From Dehalogenimonas lykanthroporepellens BL-DC-9 (lineage in GTDB: Bacteria; Chloroflexota; Dehalococcoidia; Dehalococcoidales; Dehalococcoidaceae): a DNA stretch of 64,000 bases. Made by a program: the position numbers and the translations under genes. The notes under the pieces were generated by a model. That model worked only from the letters and a program-made list of their open reading frames with translations. It had not been told where the DNA came from and ran no database searches. Below, piece by piece: positions 24,841 through 34,912 of this stretch; position 1 is the stretch's first letter; every line of letters starts with the position of its first letter. The stretch covers positions 558,001-622,000 of the forward strand of contig CP002084.1 in NCBI GenBank assembly GCA_000143165.1. The letters are read 5' to 3'.

Positions 24841-26322
24841 ATGTCATTTGACTCGTCAGGAATTTTTACTGAACGCCTAGAAAAAGTCGCGAATTTAAAA
24901 AACGCAGGCATAAACCCCTACCCCAATACATTCCACCGAACCCATACTAACCTTGAAGCGTTAGATACGCTGATAAAAGCTGAAAAAGATGGCAAGGAAC
25001 CGGGGGTGGTTACAGTTGCCGGCCGTGTTGTATCTCGTAGAGACATGGGCAAACTGTGCTTTCTGGATATTCGCGACAGTAGTCAAAAAATCCAATTATT
25101 CTGTAGTGCCAAAAACCTATCCGAATCCAGTATTTTCTCATTGAAGAACCTCGATATCGGCGACTTTGTTGGGGCCACAGGGCAATTAATCCGTACCCGA
25201 AGCGGTGAGCCGTCTGTGAATACTTCTAACCTAGTCATAATCAATAAATCATTACAGCCTCTGCCCGAAAAATGGCACGGATTGCAGGACACGGAAAAAC
25301 GGCATCGCCAAAGATATCTGGACCTTATATCAAACCCTGAAGGCAGAAACATCTTCATTACCCGTTGTTCGATCATTTCAGGGATACGTAATTTCCTCAA
25401 TAATAATGGTTTTCTGGAAGTCGAAACCCCGGTTCTCCAATCTCAGGCTTGTGGAGCAGCCGCCCGACCTTTTGTGACCTACCACAATGCCCTGGACCAA
25501 AGTATGTATCTCAGAATTGCTCTGGAGTTGTATTTAAAAAGATTGCTAGTTGGGGGGTTTGATGGTGTTTACGAAATAGGGCGTATTTTTCGAAATGAAG
25601 GAATTTCCGTCAAGCACAATCCAGAATTCACGATGCTTGAGTGTTATAAGGCGTATGCTGACTACAATGACATGATGGACTTGACTGAGAAAATGGTCAG
25701 CGGAATTGTCGAGCAGATTTATGGTGGGTACCAAGCACCCTATGGTGATATTACCCTTGATTTCACTCCACCCTGGCCGAGATTAGATTTTCGAACGTTA
25801 CTCCTTGAAAAATCCGGGGTAGATTTTTTGGCTTATTCAGATGCTGATGGATTAAGAAATAAAATGATTGAATCAGGATTAGAAGCTGATGTTGCCAAAG
25901 ATAAAGGGCAACTGATAGACGAACTTGTTGCGCAATTCATTGAACCGAATCTCGTACAACCTTGTTTTCTCATTGACTATCCTATTGAATTATCTCCTTT
26001 AGCAAAAACCAAACCCGGAGAATCTGGAATTGTTGAGAGATTTGAGGCGTTTGCACACGGTATGGAAATCGCAAACGCATTCTCGGAGCTGAATGACCCA
26101 CAAGAGCAATATCTTCGTTTCGCCCAACAGCTGGAAGGCGAAACTCAAAGTCAAACCGATGATACAGAAACTATAGACCGCGATTTCATCACGGCTCTGG
26201 AATACGGGATGCCGCCTACCGGCGGCCTCGGAATCGGTATCGACCGTCTGGTCATGCTCTTGACCAACCAGAAATCCATCCGGGAAGTGATCCTGTTTCC
26301 CACACTTAAAACCAAGGAGTAA
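24841..26322 (+). CDS. lysS: Class II lysyl-tRNA synthetase
   Basis: Charges tRNA-Lys. The N-terminal OB-fold anticodon domain includes TVAGRVVSRRDMGKLCFLDI; the catalytic core has class-II motif 2 (RIFRNEGISVKHNPEFTMLE) and motif 3 (GGLGIGIDRLVMLLT). Length 493 aa is normal. It is the first AT-richer gene after the 24.4-24.8 kb relics and is followed by serS after 4 nt, so the two form an operon. Confidence 0.96.
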   Translation: MSFDSSGIFTERLEKVANLKNAGINPYPNTFHRTHTNLEALDTLIKAEKDGKEPGVVTVAGRVVSRRDMGKLCFLDIRDSSQKIQLFCSAKNLSESSIFSLKNLDIGDFVGATGQLIRTRSGEPSVNTSNLVIINKSLQPLPEKWHGLQDTEKRHRQRYLDLISNPEGRNIFITRCSIISGIRNFLNNNGFLEVETPVLQSQACGAAARPFVTYHNALDQSMYLRIALELYLKRLLVGGFDGVYEIGRIFRNEGISVKHNPEFTMLECYKAYADYNDMMDLTEKMVSGIVEQIYGGYQAPYGDITLDFTPPWPRLDFRTLLLEKSGVDFLAYSDADGLRNKMIESGLEADVAKDKGQLIDELVAQFIEPNLVQPCFLIDYPIELSPLAKTKPGESGIVERFEAFAHGMEIANAFSELNDPQEQYLRFAQQLEGETQSQTDDTETIDRDFITALEYGMPPTGGLGIGIDRLVMLLTNQKSIREVILFPTLKTKE

Positions 26323-26326
26323 CTCA

Positions 26327-27568
26327 ATGCTAGATTTGAAACTATTCAGAGAAAATCCCGAAGTAATCAAGAAAGCCATGAATGACCGTCAGGCAAAAGC
26401 TCCTATTGAGGAAATAATCACCGCTGATGACGAAAGGAAGGTCATATCGCAATCGCTGGATGAATTGAGACGCCAAAAGAAAACGTTGTCCAAGTCCGGC
26501 CCGATAGTCCCTGAAAAAGGCCGGATAGTCAGGGAAAAAATATCCGAACTTGAGGAACGTTTACGTGATATTGAAGGTTGCTTGAAAGATCTTCTATTAC
26601 AGGTACCAAATATTCCTCAGCCCAGCGTACCGTATGGGACCGGAGAAGCCGATAATGTTGTAAGAAGATATTACGGCGAAAAACGGGAGTTTGAATTTAC
26701 ACCCAAAAGTCATTGGGAATTGGGAGAACAACTTGATATTATTGATTTTGAAAGAGGCGTTAAAATATCCGGCTCGCGTTTTTATGTTTTGAAAAACGCC
26801 GGTGCCAGGTTACAAAGATCATTGATTTCACTTTTCCTTGATATTCATACTCGACAGCATGGTTATTCAGAAATGTATCTCCCTTTTATGGTTAAACAGG
26901 AATCACTGTTTGGATCAGGCAACCTACCTAAATTCGCTGACAATCTTTATAGAGACGCCAATGATGATCTTTGGATGGTACCCACTGCCGAAGTCCCGTT
27001 GACCAATTTACATAGAGACGAAATCCTGGCATCAAGCGAACTCCCAAAGCACTACTGCGCTTATACTGCCTGTTTCAGGCGAGAAAAAATGAGTGCCGGC
27101 AAAGATACCAGAGGTATCAAACGCGGTCACCAATTCGACAAAGTCGAACTATATAAATTTACTACTCCGGAAAGTTCTAATCAGGAATTAGAGAAGCTTT
27201 TGAATGATGCGGAAGCTATAGCGAAAGCTTTGGAGTTGCCTTACCGCATTGTAGAATTGTGTACTGGAGATATTGGGTTCGCTTCAAGTAAAAGTTACGA
27301 TATAGAAATCTGGGCTCCGGGTGTTGGCGAATGGCTTGAAGTGAGTTCGTGCTCTAACTGTCTTGATTTCCAGGCCAGGCGGGCTAACATCAGATACAGG
27401 CGGGAAGACAACAATAAAGTTGAATACGTCCACACTCTCAACGGCTCCGGTTTGGCCCTACCCAGGGTTGTGATAGCCGTTTTAGAGAATTACCAGGAAT
27501 CTGATGGTTCGATCACCATACCAGCCGCACTCAAGCCGTATATGGGAACCGATCGAATAACCGTATGA
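26327..27568 (+). CDS. serS: Seryl-tRNA synthetase
   Basis: Charges tRNA-Ser and tRNA-Sec-type substrates. The N-terminal coiled-coil arm (about residues 30-100) is followed by class-II motifs: VPTAEVPLTNLHRDE, FRREKMSAGKDTRGIKRGHQ (motif 2 region) and LNGSGLALPRVVIAVLENYQ (motif 3). Length 413 aa is normal. AAGGAG precedes the ATG. A short CACC/GGTG hairpin with T-run around 27590-27606 may terminate the pair. Confidence 0.96.
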   Translation: MLDLKLFRENPEVIKKAMNDRQAKAPIEEIITADDERKVISQSLDELRRQKKTLSKSGPIVPEKGRIVREKISELEERLRDIEGCLKDLLLQVPNIPQPSVPYGTGEADNVVRRYYGEKREFEFTPKSHWELGEQLDIIDFERGVKISGSRFYVLKNAGARLQRSLISLFLDIHTRQHGYSEMYLPFMVKQESLFGSGNLPKFADNLYRDANDDLWMVPTAEVPLTNLHRDEILASSELPKHYCAYTACFRREKMSAGKDTRGIKRGHQFDKVELYKFTTPESSNQELEKLLNDAEAIAKALELPYRIVELCTGDIGFASSKSYDIEIWAPGVGEWLEVSSCSNCLDFQARRANIRYRREDNNKVEYVHTLNGSGLALPRVVIAVLENYQESDGSITIPAALKPYMGTDRITV

Positions 27569-27629
27569 CCGATATACAGTCAATTTTTCACCAACAACAG
27601 GTGTTTTAACTGATTATTTTCTAGCATAG

Positions 27630-27705
27630 TGGAGCGGGCGACGAGACTCGAACTCGCGACAACCTGCTTGGAAGGCAGGCACTCTACCAACTGAGTTACA
27701 CCCGC
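27630..27705 (-). tRNA. tRNA-Gly (TCC)
   Basis: On the minus strand a 76-nt cloverleaf with acceptor GCGGGTG/CGCCCGC, T-arm GAGTTCGAGTC, anticodon loop CTTCCAA (anticodon TCC) and encoded CCA. Confidence 0.95.
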
Positions 27706-27762
27706 AGAAGCACAAATATTTTAAACACGCGAACCTCTCCTGTCAAAGTTTCGCGACTATTA

Positions 27763-29244
27763 TTAAAGCTTATCTTTAATCAAGCTCAATTTATTTTCAA
27801 AACCTGGTAAAAGCTTCAGCCCTATTCTCACAAAAGGGTTTCCAGCCATGTAGTCTACATACGCCATATCTCCCAGACGTTTTAACACCCCCTCACCGTA
27901 TGTAGGATAGGCATGACTGATTCCATGCAAATATTTCAGAGGCTTTCCTGTAACACTCAGTAGGAATAACTCATGTATTAACTCCTCTGACCGCTCGCCC
28001 CACAGATGAGCTCCAATAATCTTGCCATTATTACGACATATTATTTTAGCCAAGCCGAAAGCCTGTCTTTCCATTTTGGCTCGCCTTAATCTGCTATAAT
28101 CGTACCTGTAAACAGTTATCTTATTTTTTCCGTATCTATTTTCGGCCTCTTTTTCCGTCATACCAAAACGGGCCATTGGTGGTTCCGTATAGATCACTGA
28201 TACCACTTCACCTAATTTACGTTCTGGATTAATCACAGGGACCAAGGCGTTACCTGCCGCAATAAGCGCCTGTCTTTCGACCATTGAAGCGTTGAAAGTC
28301 ATACCTGTCACATCGCCTGCGGCGAATATATTGCGACGACTAGTTCTCAACGATGGATTGACGGTTATTCCTCTAACAGAATATTTAACCCCGGCATTTT
28401 CAAGGTTCAACGACTCAATATCAGGCGTTCGGCCTATAGTAATCAATGCTTTTTCGGCAATATAAGTGTGAGTGGCCTTATCAGTCTGGTCAACGGCTAT
28501 CACCTTGACCTGATTATCAGCACATTCAATATGGCTGATTTTACATCCCGTTACAACCTCCATCCCTAGTCTGGTAACATATTCCTGAAATTTGACAACA
28601 ATTTCTTGATCTTCTCGATTCAGAATATCTTTTGAGGCTTCCAATATGGTAACTTCAAGACCCAACAACCGAAGTGCCAAACCCAATTCTACACCTGCTG
28701 GGCCACCACCAATAACAATCATCGATGCAGGAAGTTTGGACAATTTGAATAGTCCGTCAATACTCAGTACATTCGAATGTTCCGCGCCCGTAATATTTAT
28801 CTTTGCCTGTTTACTACCGGTAGCAATAATAAACTTTTTGGATGTATAGATACGATCACCGACTTTTATTTGTCGTTGGTTCAAAAACTCGGCCGGCCCA
28901 AGGATGGTATCGATACCTATGGAATTGAAGCTTTCAGGGCTATCGATTTTATTTACTTCTTCGATCACATTTCGAATATAAGGAAATACCTGGTCACCTG
29001 AATATCCGGATAACTCATAAACCAAGCCATAATCTTTTGCGCGCTTTAAGCTATTGGCCAATACACTGGATCTAATCAAAGATTTGGTCGGCATACAGGT
29101 CTTTAGAGTGCAACTACCACCAATTCGCTCTTTTTCGACCAACAACACTTTTTTCCCCAACCCGTTTGCGAAACTGGCTGAGGCCAAACCGGCGATTCCA
29201 CCACCGATAATTATTATATCATAACAAGCTTCGTTATTATTCAT
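27763..29244 (-). CDS. MerA/lipoamide-dehydrogenase-like FAD disulfide oxidoreductase
   Basis: A 493-aa flavoprotein of the pyridine-nucleotide-disulfide family. FAD site IIIIGGGIAGLASASFA, redox pair in GGSCTLKTCMPTKS, NAD(P) site VIGGGPAGVELGLALRLLG, and FAAGDVTG are all present. The C-terminal dimer domain has SHAYPTYGEG, where lipoamide dehydrogenase would have HAHPT; Tyr at this place is seen in mercuric-reductase-like groups. The Cys pair used by MerA at its extreme C-terminus is absent, so mercury reduction is unlikely and the substrate is unknown. It lies alone between two tRNA genes. Confidence 0.85.
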   Translation of the reverse strand: MNNNEACYDIIIIGGGIAGLASASFANGLGKKVLLVEKERIGGSCTLKTCMPTKSLIRSSVLANSLKRAKDYGLVYELSGYSGDQVFPYIRNVIEEVNKIDSPESFNSIGIDTILGPAEFLNQRQIKVGDRIYTSKKFIIATGSKQAKINITGAEHSNVLSIDGLFKLSKLPASMIVIGGGPAGVELGLALRLLGLEVTILEASKDILNREDQEIVVKFQEYVTRLGMEVVTGCKISHIECADNQVKVIAVDQTDKATHTYIAEKALITIGRTPDIESLNLENAGVKYSVRGITVNPSLRTSRRNIFAAGDVTGMTFNASMVERQALIAAGNALVPVINPERKLGEVVSVIYTEPPMARFGMTEKEAENRYGKNKITVYRYDYSRLRRAKMERQAFGLAKIICRNNGKIIGAHLWGERSEELIHELFLLSVTGKPLKYLHGISHAYPTYGEGVLKRLGDMAYVDYMAGNPFVRIGLKLLPGFENKLSLIKDKL

Positions 29245-29336
29245 GTTTCAGCTATTAATTCCAATTCAATAAATCAAGAAGTCAAGTGGAAGGCGATTTA
29301 TCCAAGTTATTCAATATCACTGATACTAACGTATTC

Positions 29337-29413
29337 TGGTCGGGGTGAGAGGATTCGAACCTCCGGCCTCAGCGTCCCAAACGCTGCGCGCTAGCCAACT
29401 GCGCCACACCCCG
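29337..29413 (-). tRNA. tRNA-Pro (TGG)
   Basis: Minus-strand 77-nt cloverleaf, acceptor CGGGGTG/CACCCCG, anticodon loop TTTGGGA (anticodon TGG), T-arm GGTTCGAATCC, encoded CCA. Confidence 0.95.
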
Positions 29414-29440
29414 AAATTCTATCCGGACAACAAGCGGAGT

Positions 29441-30172
29441 TCAATGACGACAATCGGGGCAATTATTGAATTCAGAAACCGACAAGCCGCTCTTTAGCGC
29501 TATATATTCCAATTGTTTCACAGGAGCGTAATGCACACCACATGATTCACATTGCTGCATTTTAAAATCAGCTTTGCTATTAGGCCAGATCATTGTGCGG
29601 ATTTCCTTGGTATCTTTCATTTGTATCGCTTTTGTCGGACAAATATACGAACAGGCCCCACAGGCAATACAATCATTGGTTTCATCATAGAAGGGTAAGG
29701 CCACTTCTCTTCTTGTTCCTCGGTTTACCAAGCTAATCGCATCAACCCCGACTACTTCGGCACACACTCGGTTACACAGCCCACAAAGTATACAATTATC
29801 ATTTGAAGTTTCTGTTACATCTCTGAAACGCGATGCCTCAATTCCATACTTGGTAGCAAGTTCCTTAATATCATTGGAATCGGGAGCTCGAGCCAGCAAC
29901 AATTCGATAATTGTTTTCCGTACCTTGATAACACGCTCTGAATCAGTAGCGACTTTAAGTCCTTCTTCGATTGGATAAAGGCAGGCGGTTACTAACCTTT
30001 TTCGATTTCTTTTTTCAACCTCTACCAAACAAACACGGCATGCCCCATAGTCAGATACGGCGTGCGAATGACATAGTGTCGGTATATCAATGCCGGCCTT
30101 TTGTGCAATATTCAACAGTGTCTGGCCGGAAGCGCCTGAAAATTCTCTCCCATTTATTGTTAGCGTAACCAT
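29441..30172 (-). CDS. Short NuoG/HoxU-like iron-sulfur subunit of a diaphorase
   Basis: A 243-aa electron-transfer subunit. The N-terminal [2Fe-2S] domain uses Cys in IPTLCHSHAVSDYGACRVC and VTAC; the His-Cys3 cluster of full NuoG is not seen. Two [4Fe-4S] sites follow (CILCGLCNRVC and CIACGACSYICP). An added C-terminal Cys pair set (CESCGVHYAP and NNCPDC) could hold another metal. The large NuoG/hydrogenase catalytic domain is absent, so it matches HoxU-type subunits. It is the last gene of the por-nuo operon, 6 nt after nuoF. Confidence 0.88.
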   Translation of the reverse strand: MVTLTINGREFSGASGQTLLNIAQKAGIDIPTLCHSHAVSDYGACRVCLVEVEKRNRKRLVTACLYPIEEGLKVATDSERVIKVRKTIIELLLARAPDSNDIKELATKYGIEASRFRDVTETSNDNCILCGLCNRVCAEVVGVDAISLVNRGTRREVALPFYDETNDCIACGACSYICPTKAIQMKDTKEIRTMIWPNSKADFKMQQCESCGVHYAPVKQLEYIALKSGLSVSEFNNCPDCRH

Positions 30173-30178
30173 AATACT

Positions 30179-32053
30179 TTATTTGACCTCCACCGCATTC
30201 AGACGACATATATCGTAACAAGCACCGCACTTGGTGCATTTATCCTGATCCAGTTTGACCGGTTGCTTCTTGCCTTGAAAGCTGATGGCATCAGCTGGGC
30301 ACTCTTTGATACATAAGCTACAGCCATTGCAGTTTGCTTCGACAATATAATAGCGAATCAAAGGTTTACAGACACCGGCTGGACACCTTTTTTCCTGGAT
30401 GTGAGCTACGTATTCGTCTTTAAAATGTCGAATAGTGGACAGTACGGGATTACCTGCAGATCCACCTAATCCACAGAGAGCCCCCATTGTTAATGATTCT
30501 GATAAGTCAATAAGTAATTCTATATCTTCATCCTGCCCTTTGCCTTCGATTATTCGATCAAGAATTTGTCTCATTCTTTTCAATCCTTCACGGCAAGGGA
30601 CACATTTTCCGCAAGACTCTTCCTCCAGGAACGACAAAAAGTATCTGGCGATATCCACCATGCAATTGTCTTCATCCATGACGATCATCGCGCCCGACCC
30701 CATCATGGATCCTGCTCTGGACAGTTCGTCGAAATCTACAGACAAATCCAGTTTTTCTTCGGGTAAACATCCACCTGACGGCCCCCCCGTTTGTACCGCC
30801 TTGAATTTCTTTCCACCCGGAATACCTCCGCCAATCTCATATATGATTTCTCGAAGCGTAATTCCCATTGGAACTTCGATCAATCCCGTATTATGTACTT
30901 TACCAACTAAAGAAAATATCTTGGTACCTTTACTGTTCCCCGTTCCTATCCCATAGAACCACTCGGCACCCTTGTTGATTATTAAGGGAATATTTGCCAG
31001 AGTCTCAACATTGTTCAATAAAGTCGGACGTTCCCAAAGCCCTTTTTCAGAAGTATGAATATAGTTCGCTCTTGGTTCGCCTGTCCGGCCTTCGATAGAA
31101 GCCATCAGCGCGGTGGATTCACCGCAAACAAATGCGCCACCTCCGCGACTTATTTTGATTGAAAAATCGAATCCGGTACCCAGAATGTTTTTTCCAAGTA
31201 ATCCTTTCTCTTCAGCCTTTTTAATTGCTATTTCTGAATTTTTCAGTGCAACGGGATATTCATTCCTTATATAAATATATCCTTGACGAGCACCAACAGC
31301 GTATGCGGCGATAACCATTCCCTCGATAATTGAGTGGGGATTACCCTCCATAAGAGAACGATCCATAAAAGCCCCGGGGTCACCTTCATCACAATTACAG
31401 ATCACATATTTCAGCTCGCCAGGTGCCTCGCGGGTAATCTCCCACTTAGCCCCTGTTGCGAATCCACCCCCACCTCTGCCTCTAAGTCCGGATATTTTAA
31501 TTTCATCCACAACTTCATCGGGAGACATTGATGATAGTACTTTATTTAATGCTTGATATCCACCGGCCTGTATATAATCATCTAAACTGGTGGGATCAAT
31601 ATACCCATTGGTACCAAAGACCAATCTCAATTGTTTTTTATAAAAAGGAACATCTTCCTCACAGCGAACCTTTTCATTTGTAGACGGAATTGTATACAGT
31701 AAGTCATCAAGTATCAGATCATTACGAATGGTCTCCGTAACAATGCGAGATACATCTTCCGGTTTTACTCTCTGGTATAAAATGTTTTCCGGACGAATTA
31801 CAACTAACGGCCCTCTCTCGCAAAACCCCTGACAACCGGTGAATTTAACAGAAACAGTCCCTTCCAATCCTTGGTTCTTTATTTCATCTTTGAAAGACTG
31901 CCCGATTTTGGAAGCGCCATATGCCAGACATCCTGTTCCACAGCAAATTGTAATTACCTTGTTTTCGGTCTTTTTTGCCTGTAAATTAGCTCTGTAAGAC
32001 TCCAAATCAGCATAATCTGTCAATCTGCATGTTTCCATTTCTATATTAACCAT
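30179..32053 (-). CDS. NuoF/HymB-like NADH-binding diaphorase subunit
   Basis: A 624-aa protein with four parts: an N-terminal thioredoxin-like [2Fe-2S] domain (CCGTGCLAYGASKIG, FTGCQGFCERGP); the NADH/FMN domain (GLRGRGGGGFATGAKWE, FVCGESTALMASIEG); the SLBB and [4Fe-4S] part (EESCGKCVPCREG); and a C-terminal two-cluster ferredoxin (CNGCSLCIKECPAD, CTKCGACYDIC). This layout is that of NuoF subunits in bifurcating or NAD-linked hydrogenases. It should move electrons between NAD(H) and the iron-sulfur chain. No hydrogenase catalytic subunit is nearby. Confidence 0.92.
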   Translation of the reverse strand: MVNIEMETCRLTDYADLESYRANLQAKKTENKVITICCGTGCLAYGASKIGQSFKDEIKNQGLEGTVSVKFTGCQGFCERGPLVVIRPENILYQRVKPEDVSRIVTETIRNDLILDDLLYTIPSTNEKVRCEEDVPFYKKQLRLVFGTNGYIDPTSLDDYIQAGGYQALNKVLSSMSPDEVVDEIKISGLRGRGGGGFATGAKWEITREAPGELKYVICNCDEGDPGAFMDRSLMEGNPHSIIEGMVIAAYAVGARQGYIYIRNEYPVALKNSEIAIKKAEEKGLLGKNILGTGFDFSIKISRGGGAFVCGESTALMASIEGRTGEPRANYIHTSEKGLWERPTLLNNVETLANIPLIINKGAEWFYGIGTGNSKGTKIFSLVGKVHNTGLIEVPMGITLREIIYEIGGGIPGGKKFKAVQTGGPSGGCLPEEKLDLSVDFDELSRAGSMMGSGAMIVMDEDNCMVDIARYFLSFLEEESCGKCVPCREGLKRMRQILDRIIEGKGQDEDIELLIDLSESLTMGALCGLGGSAGNPVLSTIRHFKDEYVAHIQEKRCPAGVCKPLIRYYIVEANCNGCSLCIKECPADAISFQGKKQPVKLDQDKCTKCGACYDICRLNAVEVK

Positions 32054-32054
32054 A

Positions 32055-32525
32055 TCAGTTACATTTCTCCAGAATTGTTTTGACCTTATCCGTGGTCATT
32101 TGCCCGACGAACTCGTTGTCAACAACCACAACAGGGCCTAAAGCGCAGGCGCCAACACAATTAGCAGTTTCAATTGTATATTTCATATCTTTCGTAGTCT
32201 CACCAGCACACACACACAACTCTGTTTCGATTTTATCGAGAACTTTTTCGGCGCCCCTCACATGGCAGGCGGTACCCATGCAAACCTTCAGATTATGCTT
32301 GCCTCTGGGCTTTAAACTAAAAGCCCTGAAGAAAGTTGCTACGCTATAAACACGAGTCAATGGAATATCGAGTTTTTCAGCTATACGAACAATTGATTCT
32401 CGAGGCAGAAAATAAAGTTGTGCTTGAACATCCTGCAACATCGCTACCAGCATGCTCGGGTCGCCATTATGCTTTACAACCACTTCATCGACGATATTAT
32501 AGATGGAATCTTTATTTACAGACAT
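32055..32525 (-). CDS. NuoE/HymA-like [2Fe-2S] subunit
   Basis: A 156-aa subunit with the four-cysteine [2Fe-2S] site of NuoE: CMGTACHVRGA and ANCVGACALGPVVVV. The N-terminal helical part includes VATFFRAFSLKPRGKH. It starts inside the last codons of porB (10-nt overlap) and ends 1 nt before nuoF, so por and nuo genes are made together. Confidence 0.93.
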   Translation of the reverse strand: MSVNKDSIYNIVDEVVVKHNGDPSMLVAMLQDVQAQLYFLPRESIVRIAEKLDIPLTRVYSVATFFRAFSLKPRGKHNLKVCMGTACHVRGAEKVLDKIETELCVCAGETTKDMKYTIETANCVGACALGPVVVVDNEFVGQMTTDKVKTILEKCN

Positions 32526-33442
32526 TTGGCCTTCTCCACCAGTCTATTGAATTCTTCGACGAGCCGAGCCTCAATCCCAGTAATTTCGTCTGGTTTCAAA
32601 TGTCGGAATCTTCGTTGTAGACTTGTGTACTCACTTAACGGCTTTAATTTTTCAGGAACCAGACTCATTTTATATTTCCCATTTTCAACTTCATACAATG
32701 GGTACGCCCCAGTTTCAACAGCTAATCTCCCTAATTTGACACTGATATCGGTATCACAACGCCAACCGGTAGGACATGCAGAATAAACTTGTATATAAGC
32801 CGGGCCCTTAACAGATAGTCCTTTCTTGACCTTTTCAATAAGATCAAAAGGATAGCTGTGCGAAGCAGTCGCAACATATGGAATATTGTGCGCCACTGCA
32901 ATTTCCGGCATATTCTTTTTCCACGAAGTCTGGCCGGATTGTGCTTTTCCAGCGGGGGAAGTTGTCGTTGACGCACCAAACGGAGTGGCTGACGAACGCT
33001 GTTTGCCTGTATTCATATATGCTTCATTATCGAAACATATGTAAAGGAAGTTATGCCCCCTTTCAAGCGCTCCGGACAAAGCCTGAAGTCCGATATCGAA
33101 AGTGCCACCATCACCGGCGATAGCCACAACATTTATATCTTCTTGAGGGATCTTTCCTTTTCTCATTTGTGCCTTGAGGCCAACTTCAACCCCAGAAGCC
33201 ACAGCAGCAGCATTTTCAAACAGCGTGTGTATCCAAGGCAGTTCCCAAGATGTATAAGGCAACTGTGAAGCTACAATTTCCATGCATCCGGTGGCATTTA
33301 CGACAATGGTATTTGGCCCAAAAGCCTTCGCCGCCAATCTTACAGCCAAAGCTTCGCCACAACCAATGCAAGCACGGTGTCCAGGTGCAAACGGTTCGGC
33401 CTTATCTACCAACCTCGAGGCATATATACTCAGATTTTGCAT
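32516..33442 (-). CDS. porB: Pyruvate (2-oxoacid):ferredoxin oxidoreductase, beta subunit
   Basis: The thiamine-diphosphate subunit. ACIGCGEALAVRLA carries the conserved Cys pair, and IAGDGGTFDIGLQ with NEAYMNTGKQRS is the ThDP/Mg2+ motif typical of pyruvate rather than oxoglutarate enzymes. Length 308 aa is usual. Its ATG overlaps the porA stop (TAATG). The enzyme splits pyruvate to acetyl-CoA and CO2, or runs in reverse for CO2 fixation. Confidence 0.94.
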   Translation of the reverse strand: MQNLSIYASRLVDKAEPFAPGHRACIGCGEALAVRLAAKAFGPNTIVVNATGCMEIVASQLPYTSWELPWIHTLFENAAAVASGVEVGLKAQMRKGKIPQEDINVVAIAGDGGTFDIGLQALSGALERGHNFLYICFDNEAYMNTGKQRSSATPFGASTTTSPAGKAQSGQTSWKKNMPEIAVAHNIPYVATASHSYPFDLIEKVKKGLSVKGPAYIQVYSACPTGWRCDTDISVKLGRLAVETGAYPLYEVENGKYKMSLVPEKLKPLSEYTSLQRRFRHLKPDEITGIEARLVEEFNRLVEKAKCL

Positions 33443-34614
33443 TATTCTCTGACCCCTACCATCTGAAACTCGATACCGTTATATTCATTCCGGTCACTTA
33501 TGCCGTCTTTTATCAGGTCTTCGAACCCTTCTACGGTAATATCCCTGCCACCAAGGCCGCCGATATAGCTCTTAACAGTCGGTTTTTCTTTTTCGGTATA
33601 CATAGCCGATTTGATTTCGGAAGCTACCGTCCCTGAAGCTCCGGGCGAAATACTTCGGTCCAGGACAATAACGTTTTCTACGCCTTTCAGAACTGCTCTC
33701 AATTCTTCAAAAGGGAAAGGACGCCATAAGCGAATTCTAATCAGACCGATATCCTCGCCTTTTTCCCTAAGATTATCGACGGCTGTCATGGCGGTTTCGG
33801 AATAACTACCCATGGTCACAAGAACATTCTTTACGCCTTCACATTTATAACACTCGACCGGCTTATAGGTCCTGCCAAATTTAACAGCGAATTCATCCCA
33901 TATCTCATTTATTACCTTTTTAACCCCCAGCATGGCTTTCTCCTGAGCCCATTTGGCTTCAGTAAATACCACCGGTGGCGCAAAATCTCCCATGGCAATC
34001 GGTTTGGAAGGATGTAGGGTGAATGGATTTGTATTAGCCGGCAAATACTCGCAGACTTTTTTCTCATCCGGCATTTCAATAGGTTCGATTACATGCGACA
34101 GGTGAAACCCGTCCAAATGGACCATCACAGGGAATAACACATCATGGTGTTCCGCAATCTTAAAAGCACAGATAGTTTGGTCTACCACTTCTTGTCCATT
34201 TTCAGTAAAAATCTGGATCCATCCGGTATCCCTTACCGCCATGGCATCAGAATGATCTCCCCATACAGACAACGGAGCTGATAAGGCACGGTTAACAACA
34301 GCCATGACAATTGGTAAACGCATTCCGGAAGCGACATATAGCACTTCATGCATCAATTCCAAACCCTGGCCTGCGGTAGCCGTAAATGTACGGGCGCCCG
34401 CGGCCGCAGAGCCTAAACAGGCACTCATTGCTGAATGTTCAGATTCTACAGGTACGTATTCAGCATCAAGTTCTCCTTGAGCAACCAATTCTGCAAGATG
34501 TTCCACAATATGAGTTTGTGGGGTTATGGGATAAGCGGCAATGACATCCGGATTTACCATTTTGACGGCATCACCTAAGGCAATCGATACTTCAACACCA
34601 ACACGTTTGGACAT
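33442..34614 (-). CDS. porA: Pyruvate:ferredoxin oxidoreductase, alpha subunit
   Basis: A 390-aa subunit: MSKRVGVEVSIALGDAVKMV, IAAYPITPQTHIVEHLAE, SEHSAMSACLGSAAAGARTF and LDRSISPGASG are family sequence. ATG 34614 is chosen; it overlaps the porD stop (TAATG) and follows GGAGG. A start 45 nt earlier would run back into porD without homology. Confidence 0.94.
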   Translation of the reverse strand: MSKRVGVEVSIALGDAVKMVNPDVIAAYPITPQTHIVEHLAELVAQGELDAEYVPVESEHSAMSACLGSAAAGARTFTATAGQGLELMHEVLYVASGMRLPIVMAVVNRALSAPLSVWGDHSDAMAVRDTGWIQIFTENGQEVVDQTICAFKIAEHHDVLFPVMVHLDGFHLSHVIEPIEMPDEKKVCEYLPANTNPFTLHPSKPIAMGDFAPPVVFTEAKWAQEKAMLGVKKVINEIWDEFAVKFGRTYKPVECYKCEGVKNVLVTMGSYSETAMTAVDNLREKGEDIGLIRIRLWRPFPFEELRAVLKGVENVIVLDRSISPGASGTVASEIKSAMYTEKEKPTVKSYIGGLGGRDITVEGFEDLIKDGISDRNEYNGIEFQMVGVRE

Positions 34615-34910
34615 TATTTTTCTGTTTCCTCCCGCATGGTAATTACTCTGGTAGGGCATTCATAGGCACAAATACCGCAACCTTTACAATAGTAGAAATC
34701 TGCCTCGAAAAATCCAGCTTTATTCTGATGAATACACGCTTCCGGACAGAAAATGTAACATACTCCACATTTTATGCACCTTTTAAAGTCATAATCGGGT
34801 TTTTGAGATCGCCAATCTCCGGTTTTATAAATCGCGGCGTTTCCCGGTTCGGTGACCACAGCCCCTATCTCAATGTCTTTCCAGGTCAGTTCATGCTCTG
34901 CTTTAGCCAA
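34614..34910 (-). CDS. porD: Pyruvate:ferredoxin oxidoreductase, delta (ferredoxin) subunit
   Basis: A 98-aa protein with two [4Fe-4S] motifs (CIKCGVCYIFCPEAC and CKGCGICAYECPTRV), which wires the catalytic cluster to soluble ferredoxin. TEPGNAAIYKTGDWRSQKP is the usual N-terminal segment. It lies 2 nt after porG. Confidence 0.94.
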   Translation of the reverse strand: MAKAEHELTWKDIEIGAVVTEPGNAAIYKTGDWRSQKPDYDFKRCIKCGVCYIFCPEACIHQNKAGFFEADFYYCKGCGICAYECPTRVITMREETEK

Positions 34911-34912
34911 TG

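Noticed and set aside
27763-29244. Mercuric reductase assignment for the flavoprotein
   Set aside because: It lacks the C-terminal Cys pair and any mer neighbours, so only the broad family is named.
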